From positions 62,982,949 to 63,046,948 of the forward strand of contig NC_030383.2 in the NCBI RefSeq assembly GCF_001625215.2: 64,000 bases of DNA, in the 5' to 3' direction. This stretch comes from Daucus carota subsp. sativus. Its lineage: Eukaryota; Streptophyta; Magnoliopsida; Apiales; Apiaceae. The translations under genes were made by a program, and so were the position numbers. How positions within the stretch are numbered: position 1 is the stretch's first letter; each line of letters opens with the position of its first letter. Of this stretch, positions 1-9,224 are shown one piece after another. The notes under the pieces were generated by a model. The model was not told the origin of the DNA and did not search any database. It saw only the letters and a list, made by a program, of their open reading frames with translations.

Positions 1-69
1 CATATATCAGATTATAAATACATTCATGCATGTTTTACCTAGGTAATTATAAATAGCTATAAGATTGTG

Positions 70-252
70 GTTGGGAACATATATTTCATTTCAAATGACA
101 TGATTTAAGGTGTCATTTTAAATTCTCAGCTTTATAATAATATTTGAATGTGTTGAATTTCAAATGAAATTCAAATCCAACTTTCTTTGTGTATCCAAAC
201 ATGTCATTTGATCAAATCCAGGATTTCAGATGAAATTTAAGTTCCCAAACAT
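70..252. mobile_element. Probable small MITE in an ankyrin-gene intron
   Basis: The two ends are imperfect inverted repeats: TTGGGAACATATATTTCAT near 72 and, read on the other strand from about 250, TTTGGGAACTTAAATTTCAT. The interior repeats CAAATGAAATTCAAAT-like words. It lies just beyond the donor site of the ankyrin gene's first exon. No clean target duplication was seen, so the family is unknown. Confidence 0.4.
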
Positions 253-265
253 GTCACTATTTTAC

Positions 266-832
266 CTGGATTCGTCCCAAAGCTGTGGCCGAGTGTAGTA
301 TAGTATTGCCGTCGTCATGTTTGATGTTTGACAAATCCTGATCATTTGATTCTAGAATAAGAATGAGAACATCCAAACGGTTATACTTGACACACAACTG
401 CAACATGGTCCTTTCTTGATCAGACTCAGAGTCGACTTTAAGCAACTCACTAACACACTCATCTTGACCTTTAAACACAGCCAAATGAAGAGGAGTCCTT
501 CCATCCTCATCACAAAGTCGGCACATGTTCTCATCATACTCTATCAACAGTTTAACGATACTCGGGTATCCATTTGCAGATGCCAAATGAAGAGCAGAAC
601 GACCTTGTAGATCTAGATTTTTTTCAAAATCAGGCTTATAAGAAAGGAAAGACTTAACAAATTCAAGATGACCTAACATAGAAGCTAGATGCAAGGGTGT
701 TTGGTTAAAGGTAGAAGACAACGAAACCCTAGCAAGAGTAAATTTATCTCCTTGTATCAATGCCTCCAACGCATCTACATCTCCTTCATAACATGCATCG
801 TACAGCTTCTTCTCCATCACCTCGTTATTCAT
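266..832 (-). CDS. Ankyrin-repeat protein, first exon only (ACD6/ITN1-like), 3' end off window
   Basis: The frame opens at the ATG at 832 and runs 189 codons to a donor site at 266/265 (CAG|GTAAAA), so this is exon 1; the rest lies beyond base 1. The protein has at least four ankyrin repeats, seen as the recurring TPLHLAS, SALHLAS, TPLHLAV and TILHSA words at about 33-residue spacing from residue 45 on. Plant proteins of this layout (ACD6, ITN1, BDA1 group) usually end in a membrane-spanning PGG domain and act at the plasma membrane in defence or salt responses. The PGG part is not in the window, so membership of that group is inference. The last repeats ending at an exon boundary fits the family. 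A TATA-like box lies 176 bp upstream. Confidence 0.82.
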
Positions 833-1007
833 ACCTTATGCCTACAACTCAAATATAGAAGAAAATACAGTTACAAAGTTTTGTACAGAATGGTACGGCC
901 TGCTATATATTAGTTTAGAGACGAGTTTAGCTGAGTAATGTAATGAGAGCAAATTAAATAAGAAGCTAAAAATTTTTATGTGTCTCTCGTTAACCTCCTG
1001 GAAGCAC

Positions 1008-1018
1008 ATATATATAAG
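1008..1018 (-). promoter_or_regulatory. Candidate TATA box of the ankyrin-repeat gene
   Basis: Read on the minus strand this is CTTATATATAT, about 176 bp upstream of the ATG at 832. Position and sequence suit a plant TATA box; no other evidence. Confidence 0.4.
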
Positions 1019-1089
1019 GTTTCGAAATCGTCTAAACTTAATTAGTTTCAGTAAGATAATCAAAGTCGTCTGTGATAATTAAGTTTCAG

Positions 1090-1800
1090 TCGTACTTGAC
1101 CTTGCTCCTAGAAGCAGCTTCTGCTCCTGAGAGTGAAACCTGAAATTTTTTTAAAGATCCACAGGCTCCTTGAGCCACCCTATAATTACATCATTCTCTA
1201 GTAGTTATATCTGTTTGAATCTTTCTTGCATGTACATAGTCCACGCAGGTGTTAAAAAATAAAATGGTACATATATATTCAGTTACTTTTTTATGTAGCA
1301 ACTTGTTTGAGTTACAATAAGAATAACATTGTTGTCTGTGTTCCCCATCTCTTACGTACATGCATCCACTTGAGTTACATCCAGAATTGCAGAACATATC
1401 AAAACCAAGATTTATAAATGTAAAGAATTGGATTGGACATCCTAAAAAGTAAAGTGTAGAGAAATGGTTGGGACGGAGAGAGTAATATTTATCGATCCTG
1501 AATTAACATATTAGTTTATATGAGTGTATGCAGTGATACGTCAACAACCTATCAACACAAGACTGTCAGGTCCGGATTCTGAGAACAGGTCAGTCTTCAC
1601 ACCCTAGCTCCTGGAAGCTGCAGCTTCCTTCAAACATTTAAGGATCCATAAGCTCAAGTGCCACATCATTCTGTAGTTATAGTATTAGTATTCGGTAACA
1701 ACTTGTTTAATTGAGTTGGGAATTCGTAGCTCATCTCTTACGTGTACATGCATCCACTTGAGTTAGCATCCAGAACATATGAGAACCAAGATGCAGATTC
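1090..1800. repeat. Diverged direct repeat pair upstream of the ankyrin gene
   Basis: Two blocks, about 1095-1420 and 1600-1800, share the same order of words: GCTCCT(A/G)GAAGC, AAGGATCCA/AAAGATCCA, ACATCATTCT with GTAGTTATA, TACATGCATCCACTTGAGTT and CCAGAACATAT. The second contains the perfect 16 bp palindrome GGAAGCTGCAGCTTCC at 1613-1628. No protein-coding reading was found in either block. Between 833 and 2600 I see no other gene; a Stowaway-like end remnant (GGGACGGAGAGAGTA) lies at about 1472-1486. Confidence 0.6.
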
Positions 1801-1998
1801 TTTATAGCAGAACTTATTAATATACTGCAAGACTAAATTACTATATCTTGCTGCATGCATGTGTGAATTACAATATTGAATTACAAGCCCTACCGCTAGC
1901 AACCTGCTCATAAGTCATAACTTTAAAGAAATTATCAAGGTTTAACTTGGTCAGCTGGTACGAGTTATTATCATTAAAGAATACCTTAAACACGCCAT

Positions 1999-2017
1999 GG
2001 CCAGCAGCAAGTTGGCC
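1999..2017 (+). promoter_or_regulatory. Orphan copy of the small-gene promoter box
   Basis: GGCCAGCAGCAAGTTGGCC here matches the box found upstream of small genes A, B and C (2643, 5418 and 9176). The following bases (GGGAACTTATCAACA) also match the flank of the copy-C box (TAGGAACTTATCAACA). No TATA box, first exon or reading frame of the small-gene family follows; the sequence turns at about 2060 into the block duplicated at 4400. It looks like the promoter remnant of a lost fourth copy. Confidence 0.45.
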
Positions 2018-2642
2018 TCTGGGAACTTATCAACAAGACACACTTGAGTGTTCCGATGGTGAATTAGGTTGCATCACGAAAATTAAAATTCGCGTTTTGT
2101 GGTGCGGTTTGATGTCGGACGGGAATTTTATGCTGTTTGAGACTTTGAGTGGTTTTTTGATCAAGTCTAGAGAGAAACATTTGCTCACTGACCACGGCAT
2201 GAATTCTTGTTCAAATAGGGGTTAAATATTGAAATGGTCACTGAAATGGATCGGTCATATATCATTCCGTTCACCGATCTTAACAATGTATAATTTGAAT
2301 TACTTAAGTTACAATAAATATCAAATAAGTAACTCCAAATATGAAATCAAGCAATAAATGTATTATTTAGAGAATTCTGCACATTATTTTTGAATGTTAG
2401 CATAATCAAGTAAAAGGTTACGAATTCTGGTATTTATGATAATATATTAAGATTTTATCAAGTTTATTTACTATTCATTCTTAATTAAAAAAAATTGGAG
2501 AAAAATGTAATTAGGGACTGGGAGACCATAAAGACTCTCTGCTCAAGACACAACACAAGCTGGTATCGTACAATTTCTTACAGGAATTTTTCAAAGACGA
2601 CTTTGTATGTTGAATGATTATTAACACTACAGGAATTTCAGT

Positions 2643-2710
2643 GGCCAGCAGCAAGTTGCCCGCTTGTTTGACTCTCAAGTAAACTTATAGAAACTCAAAT
2701 TATATATATT
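2643..2710 (+). promoter_or_regulatory. Promoter of small gene A: conserved box plus TATA
   Basis: The box GGCCAGCAGCAAGTTGCC (2643-2660) is followed about 40 bp later by the TATA-like AATTATATATATT (2698-2710). Copy B has the same pair at 5418 and 5461. A pyrimidine-rich leader (TCTTCATTTCTTCATTCAT) follows in both copies. Confidence 0.55.
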
Positions 2711-2912
2711 CAGGTTTGTTGCTGCTATAATTCTATATCTTCATTTCTTCATTCATATCTTTATAACCCTCGAATATCCTTGAGATCCATTCATTTCTCT
2801 ATAATCTTCGAACTTCAATATATTCAGCTGCTACAATAACTGATCACTACCTACATTTGCGTTATATTGATCCAAACCTTTATATTTTACAAAGAATCTT
2901 TCATCGTCTGTC

Positions 2913-3628
2913 ATGGATAATGATCAGAAGAACCAGCCGCAAGGTTTGTCTTACTAAGTTTTAATTTTTATTATAAGTTATTTATCCATTTTCATTGTTA
3001 CTAATCCTAATTACGTAAAATTTTGTGACAGCAGATGCGTATTTAGACCCATGTGTAGCTCCGCCATCAGTCGATTCCCTAATAAAAGATGTCAGCGCAG
3101 CTTCCCTGCTGGTTGATTGCCCAGCTAATGATCAGAAGAACCAGCCGCAAGGTTTGTGTTACGAACTTGCTTGGTTTAACTTATTTAGTTTCATTAAACT
3201 AGAGAAAATGCTTCATACACAAAATTAGGTACAAAAATATTTACAAAATGAGGACGTGGTAAGTTTTAATTGGAAATTGGAATGGGCCTACCTCTGTATA
3301 TGCATTATTTAATAGCACCAATTAAACCGTTTCACCTTAATTATCATCTCATTTTGTGCAAAATTTTGTATCCAATTTGGTGAATGTAGCACTACTCTTG
3401 AACTAACTGTTATTTTCCTTTAATCTTGGAACAGCTGATGTGTCCAGAGACCCCCGTGCAGCTCCGCCACCAGTCTGCTGCCCCTCAAAATCTGACCATA
3501 ATGCAGCTCCCGAAGCAATAGGTCCTCCGGTAACTTTGAAAGATGACGATGAATGTTCCGACTTACTCCAGTGCCTCGCCCAGCTAACTCGTCTGGTTAT
3601 ATGCTGTGTTTTTTCTGAATTATTCTAA
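2913..3628 (+). CDS. Small Pro-rich, Cys-tailed protein, copy A (family not recognised)
   Basis: Three exons are read: 2913-2943, 3032-3151 and 3435-3628, all joined in phase 1 by GT-AG introns, giving about 114 residues. Exon 1 encodes MDNDQKNQPQ. Exon 2 is a proline-rich repeat (DPCVAPPSVDS) and ends with a second NDQKNQPQ followed by the same GTTTGTG donor as exon 1. Exon 3 repeats the proline-rich unit (DPRAAPPPV) and ends in an acidic stretch and a hydrophobic Cys-rich tail (ECSDLLQCLAQLTRLVICC). There is no signal peptide. The layout recalls plant CYSTM-type stress proteins, which have a disordered N-terminus and a short Cys-rich membrane tail, but I see no firm family match. The acceptor of intron 1 is CAGCAG, so one alanine may be optional. 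Copies B and C lie downstream on the same strand. Confidence 0.7.
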
Positions 3629-3830
3629 AGCGTATGTATCTTCAGGCTCAAACGATGGTCTTCATTTTCATTTGTAATCTATGTTTAGTATGTATAACTA
3701 AGCTGGAAGATCTGCCTAATTTAGCTTCGTATTCATTTTATTCTTTTCTAATCAAGGGGAAGCCCTAAGGATAGATTGAATTATTAATATTTAATTTTTA
3801 ACAAAATATAGCAATCTCTTCAAGAGTTTA

Positions 3831-4065
3831 CTCCCTCCGTCCCATTTTAACTGCTTTTGACTTTTTTACACGTATTTTAAGATGTTAAAAAAATCACATC
3901 TTGACATAATTATTCTTTATAAAATTTATATCAAATAAAAGTTTAGAATCTAAACTTTTATTTGATATAAGAATTGAATTTTTTAAGTGAGTATAGATAT
4001 TGTTTTTTCACACCTCAATATACGTGTCAGAAAGTCAAACATCAGTTAAAATGGGACAGAGGGAG
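3831..4065. mobile_element. Stowaway-like MITE, 235 bp, between small genes A and B
   Basis: Ends CTCCCTCCGTCCCATTTTAAC and, inverted, GTTAAAATGGGACAGAGGGAG, flanked on both sides by TA, the target duplication of Tc1/mariner-type Stowaway elements. It has no coding capacity. Elements of the same length lie at 27518, 54006 and 55786. Confidence 0.88.
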
Positions 4066-4547
4066 TATGAAATATGAAGTCAAAACACCGTTATCAAGTA
4101 AAATTACACCACCGTGACTTTATCGATGTAATAAATTACTCTAGTAAATGCAGCAAGAACATGGAACGAGTAGGATCTCACGGAGCCCGCTCAAAATTTG
4201 AAACATATAGTATGATATAAAAATGAAAACATGAAATAACATATATGTGTGTATGCATGTATATATATTATATTTTTTGAGATCCCGGATTTCATTTATT
4301 ATAATATTCATCTTTACAAAAAAAAGTGAATCAAATTCAATATATGACATATTTGAAATTTAGTGGGGATACACAAAATTTCAAATGCGGTTTATGAAAA
4401 ATTCAGACCGCAATCGAATCACGAAAATTAAAAATCGCGTTTTCTGGTGCGATTTGGTGTCGTGCAGAAGGTTTATGTTGTTTGAGTGGTTTTTTATATC
4501 AAGCCTAAAGAGAAACATCTACTAACTGACCGAGGCATGACTTCTTG

Positions 4548-5130
4548 TTCAAATAGGGGTTAAATATCGAAATGGTCACCGAAGTGGAGGTTATGTATCA
4601 CTTCATTCATCGATCTTAACAGGTATAATTTGAATTACTAAAATCACAATAAATATCAAATAATTAACTCTAAATATGAATTCAAACAATAAATATATTA
4701 TTTATAGAGTTCTGCACATTATTTCGAATGCTACCACAATCAAGTAAAAGGTTATGACTTCTAGTGTTTATGATAATATATTAAGATTTTATCAAGTGTA
4801 TTTACTATTTATTTTTAATTAAAATAAAGAAAATAACTATATAATAAAAAATAAATAGCAAATAAACTTGATAAAATCTGAATATATAATCATAAATACA
4901 AGAAGTCATACCTTTTATTTGGTTGTACTTTGTAGTAACACATGCAAGAATAATGCTTAGAATTCTATAAATAATATTTTTGCTCCTTGAACTTATATTT
5001 AGAGGTACTTGATTGATATTTATTATGATTTTCATGATTCAAATAATATTCCACTAACATCGGTGAACGAAGTGACATATATATGACCTCCAGTGACCAC
5101 TTTGATATTTAACCCGTTTAAATACTATTA
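4548..5130. repeat. Long inverted repeat (possible hairpin)
   Basis: Arm 1 (about 4553-4815) begins AAATAGGGGTTAAATATCGA and ends in ATTTATTTTTAATTAAAA. Arm 2 (about 4830-5125), read on the other strand, begins AAACGGGTTAAATATCAA and follows the same order: GTGGTCAC, GTCACTTCGTTCACCGAT, TAAAAGGTATGACTTCT, GATTTTATCAAGTTTATTTGC. The arms are about 260-290 bp with a very short loop, so a transcript would fold into a long hairpin. A single diverged arm lies at 2215-2500. Confidence 0.7.
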
Positions 5131-5417
5131 GTTTTGTATCATCGAAATCCCTCACTACTTGCGCGGCAATGAGTCACCAGAGATGTGTGGGGAAGGGGGA
5201 CGTGAGTTTTGAATAAAGCAGGTCACCGATTCGTTCCACAACCTCGTATGATCCTAGAGCCTCAAACACAGTATACTAATGGAAACCTTATCAATGCAAA
5301 GACACAAGTCTTGTGTCCCACCGACCAAAAGAAGCTGGTCTCGCACAGTATCTTTCAGGAACTTTTCAAAGACGACTTTGTATATTGAATGATTATTAAC
5401 ATTAAAGGAATTTCAGT

Positions 5418-5470
5418 GGCCAGCAGCAAGTTGCCCGCTTGTTCGACTACAGAAACTCGCAATATATATT
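5418..5470 (+). promoter_or_regulatory. Promoter of small gene B: conserved box plus TATA
   Basis: Box GGCCAGCAGCAAGTTGCC at 5418-5435, then AATATATATT at 5461-5470, some 180 bp before the start codon. Flanks match gene A, for example TCAAAGACGACTTTGTAT upstream of the box in both. Confidence 0.55.
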
Positions 5471-5646
5471 GAGATCAGCTGCTGCTATAATTCCATATCT
5501 TCATTTCTTCATTCATTTCTTTCTAACCTTCGAACATTCTTTAGTGAATCAGTGTATTTAATTAGCTGCGACTACCACTGATCTCTACCTACATTTACCT
5601 TTTATCGATTTAAACCTTTAAATTGATCAGAGAATATTCATTTATG

Positions 5647-6199
5647 ATGGATAATGATCAGAAGAACCAGCAGCAAGGTCTGTGTTACTAAGTTTTTCAT
5701 TTTAAGTTATTTATGAATTTTCATTGTTACTAACCCTAATTACGTAAAATTTTGTGACAGCAGATGTGTATTTAGACCCATGTGTAGCTCCCCCACCTGT
5801 CGATTCCCCCACAAAAGATGTCGTCAATGCAGGTGCCCCACCGGTTGTCGGTTGCTCCACAAAAGATGAAGATGCAACCACAAAAGCTGCCATGAATAAT
5901 GATCAGAAGAACCAGCAGGGTTAGTGTTACAAAATTCTTATTCAACTTAATTATTCATTTTCAAATTTTTAATTAAACTAATTATTATTATCACATTAGG
6001 TTTTGCGACGGCAGATTGGTCTTTCGACCCATGTACAGCTCCCCCACATGTCGATTTCCCCAAAAAAGACGCCCAAGCAGCTCCTCCACCGGGGGCAGCC
6101 TCAACAGATGACTATGAATGTTCGGACTTGTTCCGATGTCTTGGCAAGCTTACCCGTCTGATTATATGCTGCTTCTGCGTTATATCTGAATTAATGTAG
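5647..6199 (+). CDS. Small Pro-rich, Cys-tailed protein, copy B (family not recognised)
   Basis: Exons 5647-5677, 5761-5919 and 6015-6199, phase 1 introns, about 124 residues. An extra ATG directly upstream at 5644 would add one Met. Exon 1 encodes MDNDQKNQQQ. Exon 2 carries the proline-rich unit (DPCVAPPPVDSPTKD), a second KD-containing stretch (GCSTKDED) and a repeated exon-1 tail (NNDQKNQQ). Exon 3 has the unit again (DPCTAPPHVDFPKKD) and the hydrophobic tail ECSDLFRCLGKLTRLIICC. The tail region is the best conserved part against copy A, which suggests it is under selection. Intron 1 has the same CAGCAG double acceptor as copy A. An alternative reading as a non-coding transcript is possible, but conserved frame, phases and C-terminus in both copies argue for protein. 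Confidence 0.7.
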
Positions 6200-7842
6200 T
6201 TATATCTGAATTAATGTAATGCATATGCATGGTCTCTAGTCTCTACCCCAGGCTCAAATCAAGGGTCTTCATTTGTAATCTATGTTCAGTTGTATTCATA
6301 AAGCAGCTGGATCATCTGGTTCTAGCTTCGTCTTTGATTATAGTATTTTTTTAATTAATACGTTTTGAGGGAACAGATATTCACCGGAACGGTTGATTTA
6401 TTCATATATTATTGCACAAAATAGATGGTGAAGATCTTTCAAGAGCTAATATATCATCTGAATTCAAAAGGCTGGATCAGCTGGCTTTAGATTCCCAATT
6501 TGTTATACTTTGGCGTATTCGATTGGGATTTTAAAGAATTTTTTTGAGGATATTCAATTGGGATTGTTTCAAATCCATTAAAATCTTTGGTATTCAATTG
6601 GTATTTTAAATGATGCTACAAAATCTGGTGGTATTTAATCAAGATTTTAAATTATGCTTAAAATTTGATGTATTCAATTGGGATTGTTTAAAATTCATTA
6701 AAATCTGACGGTATTCAAATGTTGATTGATTTTTTTGGATTTTATAAAATGATGGATTTTATGAGATTTGTTAGTGTATTATAAGTTTTTTAAAATCCCT
6801 AAGAATTATATCAACTCTACGACATTTTATCAAAAATCCGTATAAAATCAAAATCAAATACAATTCATTAAAAATACATAGATTACCCTTCTTAATCTTA
6901 ATGAAAACGTTTTTAATAAATACTTATGCTTTTGTTTGTCTGAGTTGAAAATAGTGAGTTAATACATCTCGACTGAGAGTATGTTTGTCTCGGTTAATCC
7001 CGGGCTTTTAGCCATTTTCGACTTTAAATTAAAAATTATCTTTTCACGTAATAAGTCAGGAGTCGGCTTAAAGTTAGAAATAATCCACAAACTGAAACTA
7101 ACTTAAAGTTACAAATTAGTTTGAGGTACTTTTTTTAATAAATTAATTTTTTTTAATTATTTTTCTTTTATAAAAATTACTCATAATATATAAAATATCT
7201 ATGAATCACTTTTGTTAGGGTTGGAGTTTTCAGAATGTTACATGAAAGTGACTGGACTTCAAAAATAGTAAATGCGTGGTCGGCCTTTACCTCCTCTTTT
7301 TAGCAAGGTAGTGTCCATCAAGAGCCCTTAGTTGAGTGCCGCTAATTAATCATAAATAAATAAAATGAAGGCTAATATCAGGCAAATCATTATACATTTA
7401 TATCCTAAAAAGCTAAAATCTGTGAAAAATCACATCTCGTTATCTCCACTTAATTAACTGAAAATCCTAACCCTTCGTAAAAACCTAATTACAAAAACTC
7501 AAGTAAATCAAAATCTTGAATCGAAGAGAAATGGAGAGAAAGGCTTATAATTGAAGATATATTGCTAATTTGCCGAGAAGTATAGGGAACTTGTTGAATC
7601 TGATTTGGATGGAGGCTCTGGATCTGGCCAAAGGTGCAGTTCCTAAGAGATACATCGTTAAAGAAATATCGCAAGAGCTTGACAAAGCAAGATATCTTGA
7701 GTGGGAGCAAGAATCTACTAACTTCTGGTTTAAAATCGGTTTCAGGTATTTCTAACTTTAAATCGATTTCTGATTTATGATTTCAGTTTAAAATAAGAAA
7801 CAATTTTAAATCCCGATTTTAAGGCTTTAAGATGGGACAAAC
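6200..7842. other. Gene-free stretch with AT-rich repeats
   Basis: After the 3' flank of gene B I see no supported gene. At 6515-6740 a motif like TATTCAATTGGGATT(GTTT) followed by (A)AATCCATTAAAATCT recurs four or five times, diverged, probably a degraded element. An open frame at 7570-7755 has no recognisable product. Confidence 0.5.
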
Positions 7843-8099
7843 TGTAGAATATAAAACTGATTTTTATTAATTCTTATTCTTCTAAAAAAGAGATTACATC
7901 CATATTTATAACAAACGTACTTGACTCCTAACAATACTCTGCTACTTCTAATAAATCTGCTAAAATAAGATAGACTCAATACCTCCTACAAACTCTCTAT
8001 AACTCCAACAATCATCCAACTACTACAATCTAAAATTAATCCTCAAAATAAATAACTAAACAAATAATAATAATAAATAAATTTAAGATTATTCCAACA
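7843..8099 (-). mobile_element. Solo LTR, Copia-like, with intact target duplication
   Basis: On the minus strand the element starts TGTTGGAATAATC and ends TTTTATATTCTACA, the TG...CA ends typical of LTRs. It contains a TATAAATA-like box and an AATAAAAA polyadenylation-type word in the expected order. CAAAC lies directly outside both ends (7838-7842 and 8100-8104), a perfect 5 bp target-site duplication. At 257 bp and without internal genes it is a solo LTR. The TGTTGGAATAATC start is common in plant Copia LTRs; that assignment is from memory of the family. Confidence 0.85.
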
Positions 8100-8121
8100 C
8101 AAACCGGCTCTATTCTAGTTC

Positions 8122-8168
8122 CACTACAAGAATATGGGTCATTTACGACGGATAACTTACGACGGATC
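8122..8168 (+). mobile_element. CACTA-type transposon end (single terminus)
   Basis: CACTACAAGAA is the classic plant CACTA (En/Spm) terminal sequence, and the following ACGACGGAT words recur twice (8146-8168) like subterminal motifs. I did not find the opposite end (TTCTTGTAGTG) in the window, so this is a fragment or its partner is degraded. Confidence 0.45.
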
Positions 8169-9175
8169 TTTATGCAGATGGGACTTTCCCTGAACCTGTG
8201 TATATACTTGGTGCATTTTTATGCCTATGCTTAACTACATATGCAGATGGGACTTTCCTGTTCAGCTCCATTTGCTCAAACATATATTCACAGCTTCGTC
8301 CAATCTAGCCATATCCACTTTACCGACCTTGCTAAAGGAATCAATACAGATATTGAAGAGAACTATATCCGAATTACAGGAGTTGCTTCTCATCTCATCT
8401 CATCAACCCGCCCCTCCCTACACATCATCAAAGAACTGTCCAAGAAAAAAACTGTCCAAGAAAGAAAAAAAACCAATCCTCTCTCTCGCTACCAAACCTC
8501 CTCCTTTCTTATTTCATCAACTCAATTTAAAAGTGATTTATGGATTATTTATAAATTATGGTTAATTTTTATCAAAAAACGTTTTAAAAAATTAAGTCAT
8601 TGAAAAAAATATCTCAAACTAATTTCTGGCTTTAACACACACTTAGCTCGCCTCATAACATAGCGAATGGCACGAAAGGTAACGACTGAAATTAGTAGGA
8701 GAAACAATTTCATCCAAACGCACATAAGCAACGGATACTTTTAGCTAGTGATGATTCTCTGTCATATTGTAGCTGACCGCAATAAACGTCTACTCTCCGT
8801 TTCATTCATTTGTATACACTTATATTATATTATTTCATATTTATTTAATAACTTTTATAAAATTTATTTCTGTAAGTTTTTTTAAATATATGCAGAATCC
8901 TTTAAATGTATACTTCTGACCCCGACAGAGCCATGATCGAAAATGAAACCGCAATCACGTAAAGTCCAGTGGGCAGTGGCTGATGCATAAGAATTTATTT
9001 TAGAAAAAGATAAGATTTTATATATATATTTCTCAAATAAACCCTTATTTAACGGTCCGGCATAAGACACAAGCCTATCAGTTTGATTATTCAAGATCTT
9101 TGTCATATCATTTGGTAGAGTCTTGGTCTCTTGGACACTAGCCACTGATAATACACAAAAAAGAAACATGCATGA
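8169..9175. other. Gene-free stretch
   Basis: A 19 bp direct repeat (TATGCAGATGGGACTTTCC) lies at about 8171 and 8239. Open frames at 8221-8603 (+) and 8882-9169 (-) show no recognisable domain, so I do not call genes. A fragment at 8526-8640 is similar to the repeat flanking the element at 9383. Confidence 0.4.
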
Positions 9176-9193
9176 GCCGCCAGCAAGTTGGCC
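9176..9193 (+). promoter_or_regulatory. Conserved promoter box of small gene C, displaced by insertion
   Basis: GCCGCCAGCAAGTTGGCC matches the box of genes A and B. It lies about 600 bp from the TATA box of gene C because roughly 500 bp of repeat DNA (9225-9745) sits in between; without it the spacing would be near that of A and B. Confidence 0.4.
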
Positions 9194-9224
9194 AGAATTT
9201 CTAGGAACTTATCAACACGCATAT

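Larger units (their letters stand above)
2060..3740. repeat. Segmental duplication, copy A
   Basis: This block is colinear with 4395-6335. Matching stretches are 2075-2500 with 4415-4815, the promoter and 5' leader (2560-2840 with 5320-5560), all three exons of gene A with gene B, and the 3' flank (3655-3740 with 6248-6335). In copy A the AT-rich arm at 2215-2500 is single; in copy B it is present as an inverted pair. The extra material in copy B is that second arm. Confidence 0.75.
4395..6335. repeat. Segmental duplication, copy B
   Basis: Colinear with 2060-3740 and carrying small gene B. It differs by a second, inverted copy of its AT-rich arm (4830-5130) and by a longer middle exon. Identity is patchy by eye: high in exons, leader and promoter and lower in introns, so the duplication is not very recent. 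Confidence 0.75.

Noticed and set aside
1947..2225. 92-codon open frame on the plus strand
   Set aside because: It spans the junction of the orphan promoter box and the duplicated AT-rich block; the copy near 4400 has no equivalent frame and no domain is visible.
2628..2640. CACTACAGGAATTTC as a possible CACTA terminus
   Set aside because: The matching position in the duplicated copy reads CATTAAAGGAATTTC, so the resemblance arose by point changes in promoter sequence.
8221..8603. Two overlapping 114- and 120-codon frames
   Set aside because: Low-complexity Ser/Lys-rich translations in a region of transposon debris, two frames open at once, no domain or splice context.
8882..9169. 95-codon minus-strand frame with a hydrophobic start
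   Set aside because: The start resembles a signal peptide, but nothing after it matches a family and it lies between repeats upstream of gene C; support is too thin.
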